Part shown: in pieces, positions 40,217 through 47,340 of the stretch | Numbering within the stretch: position 1 is the stretch's first letter | Layout of the letters: the number at the start of each line of letters is the position of its first letter | Source: Bog-756 sp963769905 | GTDB lineage: Bacteria; Actinomycetota; Acidimicrobiia; Acidimicrobiales; RAAP-2 | Reading direction: 5' to 3' | Assembly (NCBI GenBank): GCA_963769905.1 | Contig: CAVYNG010000001.1 | Location: forward strand, 372,001-436,000 | DNA: 64,000 nucleotides | Position numbers and translations under genes: made by a program | The notes under the pieces: model-generated | What the model saw: the letters and a program-made list of their open reading frames with translations, nothing else | Told to the model about the DNA's origin: nothing | Databases searched by the model: none

Positions 40217-40807
40217 TCATGCCTCGGTGGTAGCCCTCCGCCTACCGAGGAACGCGAGCAATTGGTCTTGCTCGTCGGCGCCCGCCGGAGCCTCGAGCTC
40301 CGGTCCATACGCACCGGGCCCCCGCAGGTAGCGACTGATCGGCCGCAGGCGGACCAGGTGCTCGTGGACCAGCTCCGGATCGAGGCGAACCTCGCTGGCG
40401 TTGGCACTTGCCAAGTCCCAGGTGTGGACGAGTACCTCGAGGGAAAACCATCCCAGACCGGTGTCGACGGTCTGTTCACCGAAAGGCCACGAGAGAACCT
40501 CGTCACGGTCGACCGTCTCGACCGCCTCGGTCAGCTGCGACCGAGCCGAGAGCCAGGCGGCCAAGGGGTCCGCATCGGCGAGAGACCCCGGGTTCGAGAA
40601 TCCCTCGTCCTTCAGGGTGTCGACGATGTCGGAGCCGGTGATGAGCGCAGCCGCCCAACCGACTCCACCGATCACGTGCCCCGCGAGGTCGTGAGCGGTC
40701 CACGGATCACACGGCGTCGGCAAGCTCCACTCGTCCTCCGTGATCTCACGAAGCACGACCTCGAACCCGTCGAGCGCCTTCTCGAATGCGGCTGTGCCCT
40801 CGGCCAC
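40217..40807 (-). CDS. TIGR03086-like DinB/MDMPI-fold metal-binding protein
   Basis: 196 residues of the DinB-like four-helix fold related to mycothiol-dependent maleylpyruvate isomerase. Blocks: W-x-LPTPCDPWTAHDLAGHVIGGVGW (the His in LAGHVIG is a metal ligand of the fold), then LGWFSLEVLVHTWDLASA with the second metal-site His in VHTWDLA, and an Arg/Gly-rich C-terminus. It may be a mycothiol- or metal-dependent transferase; no substrate can be named. The start is the GTG at 40807, six bases after TAGAGT; a TTG at 40813 would lie within that promoter. Confidence 0.75.
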   Translation of the reverse strand: MAEGTAAFEKALDGFEVVLREITEDEWSLPTPCDPWTAHDLAGHVIGGVGWAAALITGSDIVDTLKDEGFSNPGSLADADPLAAWLSARSQLTEAVETVDRDEVLSWPFGEQTVDTGLGWFSLEVLVHTWDLASANASEVRLDPELVHEHLVRLRPISRYLRGPGAYGPELEAPAGADEQDQLLAFLGRRRATTEA

Positions 40808-40813
40808 GAGCAA

Positions 40814-40819
40814 ACTCTA
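40814..40819 (-). promoter_or_regulatory. -10 element TAGAGT, leaderless promoter of the DinB-fold gene
   Basis: TAGAGT (minus strand) is exactly six bases before the GTG at 40807. Confidence 0.55.
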
Positions 40820-40849
40820 CGATTTGCGACACGACCCGCGAGCGATTGG

Positions 40850-41287
40850 TCAGTCCGGCTGATGCTCCTCGAGCGCCTTCACCAACAGGCGACGGAGCGT
40901 TGCGCGCTCGGCGGGGTCGAGGCCGCCGAGGATCTCGTCCTCGATGCTCTCCTGAGCCACCTCCGCGCGCTCGAGGGCTTCGCGTCCCATGTCGGTGATC
41001 TCGACGATGTGGCGCCGTCGATCGGCGCGATCGCGGCGTCGCGCCACGTACTCCAGGTCCTCGAGGTCGTTGAGCACGAGGACACCGGTATTGGAGTCCA
41101 TCGACAAGTCCTCGGTCATCGCCTGTTGGGAGACGCTCGGGTGGTCGCGCAGGTATGCCAGCACCACCATGTTGCGAAGGTTCATGCCGACCAGGTCGGC
41201 CGAGCTGCGCAGGTAGATGGCCCGGGCCAACCGGGTGACGAGCACGATCGTGTCGGTGCCGGCCCGGGTCGCCGCGCGGGCGTTCAC
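40850..41287 (-). CDS. MarR-family transcriptional regulator
   Basis: 145 residues. N-terminal dimer helix (TIVLVTRLARAIYLRSSADL), winged HTH with MVVLAYLRDHPSVSQQAMTEDLSMDSNTGVLVLNDLEDLEYVARRRDRADRRRHIVEITDMG, where R-R-x-x-x-D-R-R is the wing, and a C-terminal dimer helix. It is divergent from the MFS pump gene (41346). A 7-bp inverted repeat overlaps the pump start, so the likely role is repression of the pump with release by a small ligand. The start is a GTG at 41287 with no clear ribosome-binding site. Confidence 0.9.
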   Translation of the reverse strand: MNARAATRAGTDTIVLVTRLARAIYLRSSADLVGMNLRNMVVLAYLRDHPSVSQQAMTEDLSMDSNTGVLVLNDLEDLEYVARRRDRADRRRHIVEITDMGREALERAEVAQESIEDEILGGLDPAERATLRRLLVKALEEHQPD

Positions 41288-41330
41288 TTCGCCGAACCCC
41301 GCTGCACGGTCATATTCATCCTGCCTCTAC

Positions 41331-41354
41331 GATAGTCCCGAAATCATGACTATC
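41331..41354. promoter_or_regulatory. Probable MarR operator
   Basis: GATAGTC (41331-41337) and GACTATC (41348-41354) form a perfect 7-bp inverted repeat with a 10-bp spacer. The right half lies inside the first codons of the MFS gene, the left half over its likely -10 box. Confidence 0.6.
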
Positions 41355-42854
41355 CTGGCGGCGAGAACAATCCGGGCCACCGATGCAGGTGGCGATCGTC
41401 GTCGCTGGATCGCGCTGGTCGTCGTCTGCCTCGCGATGTTCATGAACGCGCTCGACGGCTCGATCGTCAACGTCGCACTTCCCGACATCCAGCGCAGCCT
41501 GCACTTCAGCCAGGCAGGCCTCACCTGGGTCGTCGACGCCTACCTCATCTCCTTCGGCAGCTTCCTCCTCATGGCCGGGCGGCTCGGCGACCTCGTCGGC
41601 CGCAAGAAGGTGTTCCTCAGCGGCGTGACCCTCTTCACCCTCGCGTCGATCGCCTGCGGGTCTGCCGGCAGCCAGGCGATGTTGGTGGGCGCGCGTTTCG
41701 TGCAGGGGATCGGCGGCGCGCTTTCGGCTTCGGTGATCGTTGCCATCATCGTCACCGAGTTCCCGAGCCCCGCCGAGAGGGCGAAAGCCATGAGTGCCTA
41801 TGTGTTCGTCGCGGTCGGCGGCGGCTCGATCGGGCTCCTCGCAGGCGGGGTGCTCACCCAGGCGCTCAGCTGGCACTGGATCTTCTTCGTGAACGTCCCG
41901 ATCGGCATCGCCACCCTGATCTTCGGGAGCGTCCTGCTGGTCGAGAACGTCGGCATCGGTATCGGGCAGGGCGTCGACATCCTCGGATCAGTGTTGATCA
42001 CTGTGTCGGTCATGGTGGGCATCTACGCCATCGTCACCGCATCGACCTACGGATGGGGCTCCTCGCACACCCTCCTCTTCGGCGCCATCGCGATCGCGCT
42101 CTTCGCCTTCTTCATCCTCCTCGAATCGCGCCTCTCCAATCCGATCATGCCGCTGCGGATTCTCAAGCTGCGCACCCTGACCGGTTCGAGCGTGATCCGC
42201 GGCTTCGTGATCATCGGCATGTTCTCGACCTTCTTCATCGGGGCTCTCTACTTCGAGCACGTCCTCGGCTATAGCCCGGTCCGGACCGGGCTGGCGTTCC
42301 TCCCCCAAGCGGCCGCGATGGCGATCATGTCGGCCGGCATCACCGCCCGGCTCGTCAATCGCTTCGGGGCGAAGCCGGTGATGTACCCGGCGATGGCCCT
42401 TGCCGCGGGGGGGCTGCTCCTGTTCGCTTCGGCCGGACCACACGCCGAGTACTTCCCGAAGATCTTCTTCGCCTTCTTGATGCTCGGGGTCGGTGCCGGT
42501 GCCTCCTTCATGCCCCTGCTGCAGATCGGGATGTCGGAGGTCCCGAACGCCGATGCCGGGTTGGGCTCGGGTGTCGTCAACGTGTCCCAGCAGCTCGCCG
42601 GTGCCATCGGTCTCGCCGCACTCAGCACGATCGCCAGCAACGAGACGAAGAGCCTGGTCGCCGCTGGTCACGATCTGATCGGCGCCCTGGCCGACGGCTA
42701 CCACCTGGCGATCCTGATCGCCGCCGGCTGCGTGCTGGCAGGGCTGGCCCTCGCCCCCTTCCTCCTGCGATCGAAGGAATCCCCCGAAGAACAACGGGCC
42801 CACATCGAGGAGAACATGCAGGCGCCCGAGACCCAGGAACATCTGGTCCTCTAA
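41346..42854 (+). CDS. DHA2-family MFS multidrug efflux transporter
   Basis: A 502-residue drug:H+ antiporter with 14 predicted helices. Motif D1 (VVDAYLISFGSFLLMAGRLGDLVGRKKVFL includes motif A G-RLGDLVGRKK), an early SIVNVALPDIQRSL typical of DHA2, motif C-like region GGGSIGLLAGGVLTQALSWHWIFFVNVPIG, and later QAAAMAIMSAGITARLV. Cytosolic C-tail acidic. The start is the ATG at 41346 after TAGTCC; the frame is open back to 41217, but that reads through the divergent MarR gene. Probably MarR-controlled. Substrate unknown. Confidence 0.9.
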   Translation: MTILAARTIRATDAGGDRRRWIALVVVCLAMFMNALDGSIVNVALPDIQRSLHFSQAGLTWVVDAYLISFGSFLLMAGRLGDLVGRKKVFLSGVTLFTLASIACGSAGSQAMLVGARFVQGIGGALSASVIVAIIVTEFPSPAERAKAMSAYVFVAVGGGSIGLLAGGVLTQALSWHWIFFVNVPIGIATLIFGSVLLVENVGIGIGQGVDILGSVLITVSVMVGIYAIVTASTYGWGSSHTLLFGAIAIALFAFFILLESRLSNPIMPLRILKLRTLTGSSVIRGFVIIGMFSTFFIGALYFEHVLGYSPVRTGLAFLPQAAAMAIMSAGITARLVNRFGAKPVMYPAMALAAGGLLLFASAGPHAEYFPKIFFAFLMLGVGAGASFMPLLQIGMSEVPNADAGLGSGVVNVSQQLAGAIGLAALSTIASNETKSLVAAGHDLIGALADGYHLAILIAAGCVLAGLALAPFLLRSKESPEEQRAHIEENMQAPETQEHLVL

Positions 42855-43176
42855 CTCACGAGCGTCGACGAGTTCTCGATGCAGGGTTCAGCCTGCGCCC
42901 GGCTCCCGCCACATGAACCGCGTGTCCACGCCGATGACCACCGCGCGGCCGACGATGACCAATCCGAGGTCAACTTGCGCGATGCCGGTCCACGATGTCT
43001 GTGAACTGGGCGAACCGAGTCTGAGTGGTCAGGACGGGCGATCTCCGGGCCCGACAGCGCAGCTTCTGGCCGGATTTCCCAAAACCCGCCGGATGCGGTC
43101 TCTCGATGGCCCATCCCAGAGGCGGTGGTCCCGCTCCGGGGCCGGTCCGGTTCGGCCGCCCCGATCGTCCCGTGGC
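42855..43176. other. Intergenic region, no gene seen
   Basis: 322 bp between convergent genes. Short frames exist on both strands but none has family features or a ribosome-binding site, and codon bias is inconsistent. No hairpin terminator stands out. Confidence 0.4.
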
Positions 43177-43974
43177 TCAGCGAACCGGCGTCAGAGACTG
43201 CAGCGCGATCTTCATCTGCTCGGTGTAGTGGACCGAGCCGAGCGGCCCTGCCGCTTGCTGCACGTCCACCGACTCGCTCTGGCGCAGGATCATCCCGTTG
43301 GTGAGGGATACCCAGTAGTCAGCCGGACTCGTCCCGCTTTCGGCGCCCGAGAAGGACATGGCGAGACGCGTGTGGACGCTCGGCGCGGTCTTCCGGCCGA
43401 CCGACACCGTCGAAAACCCCACGACGCGACCCGTCAGGTGAACGACCTGGCCCGAACCGTGGCAGGTGGTTTGCCACCGCTCACCGACCGTCGCGTTGGG
43501 CGGCACCAGATAGGTCCCGGGCGGACAGTCGACCTCCATGTTCGTGGTGATACCGGCAATCTGCTCGGAGGATGGCATCGACACGATGCCGAGTGCACCG
43601 CCCCCGGTCGGACACTCCACCTGCGTTTCGACGTGTTGCACGAGGGGCTCCCACCTGACGGTCGCGCAATTGGCGTCTGTCACGATCACGTTCGACATCT
43701 TCGGAAAGGCGCGAGAGATGCCGCCAACGCTCAGCTGCTCGCCCCCCGAGGTGAGATATCGGTAGACCCCGGACGGTGGGAGCTGTGAGTCGGCTCCGCT
43801 TGTAATTCCTTCTTGCTGCCGATACAGACGAAGCGCTTGACGCAGGTCCAAAGGCGTCCCAGGACTCCGCAGGAAGAAGACCCACACGCCGGTGGCGACC
43901 GCGATGATCAGCACGGCGACGCCCATCCCGAGCGCCCAAAAGCGGTGATTCGCGACCCAGGTGAGTACCGGCAC
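43177..43974 (-). CDS. Membrane-anchored protein of unknown function
   Basis: 265 residues: one N-terminal transmembrane helix (RFWALGMGVAVLIIAVATGVWVFFL), the rest outside. The outer part is beta-rich with four Cys (DANCATV, QVECPTG, EVDCPPG, QTTCHGS) likely forming two disulfides, and segments SGVYRYLTSGGEQLSVGG, YWVSLTNGMILRQSESV and VHYTEQMKIALQSL. I do not recognise the family; the length and layout resemble envelope lipid- or polymer-binding proteins, but that is speculation. The GTG start is six bases after TAGGAT, so its transcript is leaderless. Confidence 0.7.
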   Translation of the reverse strand: MPVLTWVANHRFWALGMGVAVLIIAVATGVWVFFLRSPGTPLDLRQALRLYRQQEGITSGADSQLPPSGVYRYLTSGGEQLSVGGISRAFPKMSNVIVTDANCATVRWEPLVQHVETQVECPTGGGALGIVSMPSSEQIAGITTNMEVDCPPGTYLVPPNATVGERWQTTCHGSGQVVHLTGRVVGFSTVSVGRKTAPSVHTRLAMSFSGAESGTSPADYWVSLTNGMILRQSESVDVQQAAGPLGSVHYTEQMKIALQSLTPVR

Positions 43975-43980
43975 GGCGAA

Positions 43981-43986
43981 ATCCTA
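43981..43986 (-). promoter_or_regulatory. -10 element TAGGAT, leaderless promoter
   Basis: TAGGAT (minus strand) is exactly six bases before the GTG at 43974. It lies ~60 bp from the divergent HAD gene promoter at 44048. Confidence 0.55.
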
Positions 43987-44047
43987 CCGTGGTCGTCCGT
44001 TGCTACCTCTTCGGTCCGACGCCCTCGGGCAGGGTCGATGCAACCGC

Positions 44048-44053
44048 TACATT
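44048..44053 (+). promoter_or_regulatory. -10 element TACATT, leaderless promoter of the HAD gene
   Basis: TACATT is seven bases before the ATG at 44061. It favours this start over in-frame upstream codons from 43989. Confidence 0.5.
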
Positions 44054-44060
44054 CGCCCAA

Positions 44061-44693
44061 ATGCGCTCCGGCGACATCGATCTCGTCCTCTTCGACCTCG
44101 GTGGCGTCCTCATCCAGTTCGAAGGGGTAGCCGCTCTTCGAGAGCTCGCTGGGCTCGACACCGCAGAAGAGGCCCTGCGGCGATGGTTGGAGAGCCGGTG
44201 GGTTCAGCGGTTCGAGCGCGGCGAATGCTCGCCGGATCAGTTCTCGTCCGGAGTCGTCGTCGAATGGGGTCTGCCCGTCACACCCGAGCGATTCCTCGAT
44301 CTCTTCCGACAGTGGCCCATCGGTCCGTTCGACGGTGCGGCGGACCTGCTCGCCGAGGTGAAGGATCAGGTCCCCGTCGGATGCTTGAGCAACACCAACG
44401 TCGTGCACTGGACCGATCAGCTCGACCGGTGGGCCTTCCTCGGTCAGTTCGATTTCCGCTTCCTCTCGTTCGAGCTCGGCCGGGTGAAGCCCGATCCTGC
44501 CGTCTTCGAAGTGGTCGCGGGGATGTTGCCGTACTCGCGGGATCGGGTGCTCTTTCTCGACGACAGCGCCGTCAACGTCGATGGTGCCCGGTCGAGAGGA
44601 TTCGTCGCGGAACATGTGTGCGGCGTCGATGCCTCCCGTGGGGTCCTTTTCGACGCGGGCATCATCGACTCCTCGTCACCTGTCGAGGAATGA
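44061..44693 (+). CDS. HAD-superfamily hydrolase (subfamily IA)
   Basis: 210 residues. HAD motif I LVLFDLGGVLIQFEG with the nucleophile Asp in the D-L-G-G-V form, a helical cap domain (ALRELAGLDTAEEALRRWLESRW), motif II GCLSNTNVVHW (Ser/Asn), motif III FELGRVKPDPAVFE with Lys, and motif IV VLFLDDSAVNVDGARSRG. The second acidic residue of motif I (DxD) is Gly, as in many DLGGVL-type members such as YihX-like sugar-phosphate or FMN phosphatases. Monocistronic; substrate unknown. Confidence 0.85.
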   Translation: MRSGDIDLVLFDLGGVLIQFEGVAALRELAGLDTAEEALRRWLESRWVQRFERGECSPDQFSSGVVVEWGLPVTPERFLDLFRQWPIGPFDGAADLLAEVKDQVPVGCLSNTNVVHWTDQLDRWAFLGQFDFRFLSFELGRVKPDPAVFEVVAGMLPYSRDRVLFLDDSAVNVDGARSRGFVAEHVCGVDASRGVLFDAGIIDSSSPVEE

Positions 44694-44721
44694 GCGGAGC
44701 GACTGCGAACCTCGACCCGCC

Positions 44722-45309
44722 ATGAACTCCTCGTACTCACCCCGGTCGGCCCGAGAGCTCCTCGAGCCCGTCGCCTGCCCCTGGTGGGTCGCCGGCGGAT
44801 GCGCGATCGACCTCTTCCTCGACCGATCGACCCGCAACCACGAAGACCTCGATCTGGCGATCCTGCGCAGGGACGAAGGTGCCTTCAGGCGTCACCTTCA
44901 GGATTGGGAGCTCTGGCCGGGACTCGGGGAGGGCCGGCTCGGTCCGGCTCCGCTGCAGGCCGAAGCGCCGGTACCCCGCGACCTCGAGGCGCTCTGGTGC
45001 CGACCGACACCGACGTCCAGCTGGGCATTCGAGTTACTGCTCAACAGAGCTGACGGCGACGAGTGGCTGTTCAAGAGGAACGAGGCGATACGGGTTCCGG
45101 TCGACCAGCTCGGGTTGGCGACCCCGGAGGGAGTTCCGTTTCTGAAGCCCGAAGTGGTGCTGCTGTTCAAGGCGAAGGCGATGAGGGCTCGCGACCGCGC
45201 CGACTTCGATCAGGTCGTCGGAGAGCTGAGACCTGAGGCTCGAGGGTGGCTTCACCGAGCACTCGTCGCGACTCATTCCGGCCATCGGTGGATCGACCGC
45301 CTGGAGTGA
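44722..45309 (+). CDS. Nucleotidyltransferase-like protein of the ANT(2'')-type family
   Basis: 195 residues. Signature PWWVAGGCAIDLFLDRSTRNHEDLDLAILRRDE (gly-rich motif plus DLDL acidic pair, as in aminoglycoside-2''-adenylyltransferase-like proteins), then DLEALWCRPTPTSSWAFELLLN, and GLATPEGVPFLKPEVVLLFKAKAMRARDRADFDQVV with the conserved K-x-x-R-x-KD-x-x-D stretch. Most chromosomal members are not proven resistance enzymes, so antibiotic modification should not be assumed. The ATG at 44722 follows the HAD gene by 28 bases; it may be cotranscribed. Confidence 0.75.
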   Translation: MNSSYSPRSARELLEPVACPWWVAGGCAIDLFLDRSTRNHEDLDLAILRRDEGAFRRHLQDWELWPGLGEGRLGPAPLQAEAPVPRDLEALWCRPTPTSSWAFELLLNRADGDEWLFKRNEAIRVPVDQLGLATPEGVPFLKPEVVLLFKAKAMRARDRADFDQVVGELRPEARGWLHRALVATHSGHRWIDRLE

Positions 45310-45327
45310 CGACGTCAGGCAATCTTC

Positions 45328-45642
45328 TCAGTCAATGGTCGTGACATAGACCCCGACCAGCGACGCGGCCTGCTGATCGACGTCCCCACTGCGACGCGCT
45401 TCGTGCTGGTCCTGAAAGTGGGCGAAGGCAGCATTCGACGAGATCGGATTGACCTCGTCGTCGCCGTGATCGTGGAACGACACGTGGACGAACGAGTCGT
45501 CGGCGAGCCGCAGCACCAGATAGCTCACGTTGTCGGGCTGGGTTTCCTTCAGCTCCGCGAAGACCCCCTCGATGCGTCGCTGGTTCTCCTCGGCGTCCGC
45601 TGGGGACTTGGTCGCATAGCGGGTGACCAGTCTCTTCTGCAT
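45328..45642 (-). CDS. Small protein, probable dimeric alpha/beta-barrel (ABM-like) fold
   Basis: 104 residues with a strong ribosome-binding site (AAGGAG, seven bases before the ATG at 45642). The order RLVTRYATKSPADAEENQRRIEGVFAEL, NVSYLVLRLADDSFVHVSFHD, FAHFQDQHEARRSGDVDQ, ASLVGVYVTTID resembles antibiotic-biosynthesis-monooxygenase-like ferredoxin folds. It is co-oriented with the sigma-factor gene upstream (32 bp gap) and could share its transcript. Function unknown. Confidence 0.7.
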   Translation of the reverse strand: MQKRLVTRYATKSPADAEENQRRIEGVFAELKETQPDNVSYLVLRLADDSFVHVSFHDHGDDEVNPISSNAAFAHFQDQHEARRSGDVDQQAASLVGVYVTTID

Positions 45643-45674
45643 GGATGTTCTCCTTCGTTCTCTCGTTGACACCC

Positions 45675-46682
45675 TCAGACGCCAAGCGTCCGAGGTAGGC
45701 CGAACCGCGGTACCGCACTGTTGTCGAAACGGGTGATCGCGCTGACCTGGTCACCGGCGAGGGTGATGACGAACAATCCGAACACGTGCGCGACATCGGT
45801 GACCGGATCGAGCAGGTAGACCCCGAAAGCCGGCTGCCCGTTCGCTCGGGTGGGAACCAGTCGGTGGTGGCGACCCTGCCGGAACGCCACCGTTTCGATA
45901 AAGCGCTTGGCGAGCTCGCGACCCTGGTACTCGAGCGGTACCGGCGGCATGCGGATCCAGGCGTCCTCGCTCATGAGCGAGACGATCCCGTCGACGTCGC
46001 TTTCCTCGAAGGCCCGCACGAATCGGTCCAGGATGTCCTGTTCCACCGGCGAGTTCGCCGCCGGCGGTGCTTCTTCGGCCGACGGCAGCTCCTTGGCCAG
46101 CGTGGCGCGGGCGCGTTTCAGCGCGCTGGCCACCGACTGCTCGGTCGTCTCGAGCATGGCGGCGACCTCCTTCGCGGAGAAGTCGAGGACGTCGCGTAGG
46201 ACGAGGACCACCCGCTGGCGCGGTGGAAGCAACTGCAGCGCGGTGACGAACGCCAGCGAGATCGCTTCGCGCGCCTCGTAGCGAGCCGAGGGTCCAGCCG
46301 CGCGATCGGGCAACTCCTCCAGCAAGACGTCGGGAAACGGCTCGAGCCAGTGGATCTCGCCGAGTCGAGTGGGTTCGGGTGCCGGAACTTCGAGCCTCGG
46401 CGGCGGGCTCATCTCGGGCCTGCGGCGAGCAGAGCGCAGCATGTTGAGGCAGCGACTGGTCGCGATCCGGTAGAGCCAGGTACGGATCGATGCCCGGCCC
46501 TCATAGCCGCCGATCCCGCGCCACGCGGCCATCAAGGTCTCCTGCAGACCGTCCTCGGCGTCGGCCAACGACCCGAGGACCCGGTAGCAGTGCACTCGGA
46601 GCTCGCGTTGGTACGGGCCGACCAACTCCTCGAAGGCCCCCGCATCTCCTGCACGGGCTCGCTCGATCAACTCGGTGGTCAC
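45675..46682 (-). CDS. ECF sigma factor with C-terminal SnoaL-like domain (SigG/SigJ type)
   Basis: 335 residues. Sigma2 region AGAFEELVGPYQRELRVHCYRVLGSLADAEDGLQETLMAAWRGIG followed by RTWLYRIATSRCLNMLR; sigma4 region LPPRQRVVLVLRDVLDFSAKEVAAMLETTEQSVASALKRARATL; and a ~115-residue C-terminal NTF2/SnoaL-like domain (FVRAFEESDVDGIVSLMSEDAWIRMPP). In this ECF group the C-terminal domain replaces an anti-sigma factor in controlling activity. The GTG at 46682 is preceded by an AGAGGA site. It is divergent from the YCII-type gene at 46896, a frequent partner of such sigma factors. Confidence 0.88.
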   Translation of the reverse strand: MTTELIERARAGDAGAFEELVGPYQRELRVHCYRVLGSLADAEDGLQETLMAAWRGIGGYEGRASIRTWLYRIATSRCLNMLRSARRRPEMSPPPRLEVPAPEPTRLGEIHWLEPFPDVLLEELPDRAAGPSARYEAREAISLAFVTALQLLPPRQRVVLVLRDVLDFSAKEVAAMLETTEQSVASALKRARATLAKELPSAEEAPPAANSPVEQDILDRFVRAFEESDVDGIVSLMSEDAWIRMPPVPLEYQGRELAKRFIETVAFRQGRHHRLVPTRANGQPAFGVYLLDPVTDVAHVFGLFVITLAGDQVSAITRFDNSAVPRFGLPRTLGV

Positions 46683-46895
46683 TGTTCCATCCTCTCCTCA
46701 CCTCGCCCTCCTGTCTCGCCCCTCTGCGGTCGCCCACCGCGCCGACCACTCGGCGGCACGGGACGTCCCACGTAGGTATCGACACCGACGGCGACCGGAA
46801 TTGGTCGGTCGGCAACCGCCCAATTCATCGGTGGTCCGGTGTCTGTTCGTTCGTGAGGTCCTCACAACCAGGGCCTCGACGAAAGGAGCGAAGCA

Positions 46896-47198
46896 ATGCC
46901 CACGTTCGTTTTCAGCTACCGCGGCCCCGTCGGCTACATCCCCTCCGGGGAGTCGACCTCGGCCTGGATGTCCTGGTTCGACAGCATGGGTGACCAGCTC
47001 GTCGACCTCGGAAAGCCGGTCGTCGCCCTCGACACCGTCGGCAATTGCAGCCCGGACAGCACCCAGCTCGGCGGCTACTCGCTGATCCGCGCCGAGGACC
47101 TCGAGGAGGCGACGGTCATCGCGAAGGGCTGCCCCCACCTCGATCGCGACGGCGGGGTCGAGATCGGCCAGCTCGGGGACGTCCCGGCAACCGACTGA
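46896..47198 (+). CDS. YCII/DGPF-type small protein
   Basis: 100 residues, ribosome-binding site AAAGGAG before the ATG. FVFSYRGPVGYIPSGESTSAWMSWFDSMGDQLVDLGKPV is the YCII-like alpha/beta-barrel opening; LGGYSLIRAEDLEEATVIAKGCPHLDRDGGVEIGQL is the characteristic end (A-KGCP-L-x-GG-VE). It is divergent from the ECF sigma gene and followed by an MFS pump gene. The biochemical role is not known; other YCII proteins are associated with sigma-factor regulation or small-molecule turnover. Confidence 0.85.
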   Translation: MPTFVFSYRGPVGYIPSGESTSAWMSWFDSMGDQLVDLGKPVVALDTVGNCSPDSTQLGGYSLIRAEDLEEATVIAKGCPHLDRDGGVEIGQLGDVPATD

Positions 47199-47257
47199 TC
47201 AACCGGCCGGCAGTCCGTCGGCGGGCCGGGAGCCCGTCGGCGGGCGGCGGCCGACAG

Positions 47258-47302
47258 CCGGCATCCGGCGGCATACAGGCGCCACCCGGCATCCGGCGGC
47301 AT
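47258..47302 (+). repeat. Two 17-bp direct repeats in the leader of an MFS gene
   Basis: CCGGCATCCGGCGGCAT occurs at 47258 and 47286 (28-bp period). Nearby GTCGGCGGGC also occurs twice (~47217 and ~47236). They lie between the YCII gene and the MFS gene at 47341, in a C/G-rich leader that could fold. Confidence 0.6.
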
Positions 47303-47340
47303 CCAACCCCCAACGAACCCACCACACGGAGAGCATCGAA

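Noticed and set aside
42851..43114. 87-codon minus-strand frame in the gap after the MFS gene
   Set aside because: It overlaps the MFS stop, has no ribosome-binding site and no recognisable sequence pattern.
44722..45309. Aminoglycoside resistance gene
   Set aside because: The ANT(2'')-like family is broad and mostly uncharacterised; the sequence supports a nucleotidyltransferase fold, not a resistance phenotype.
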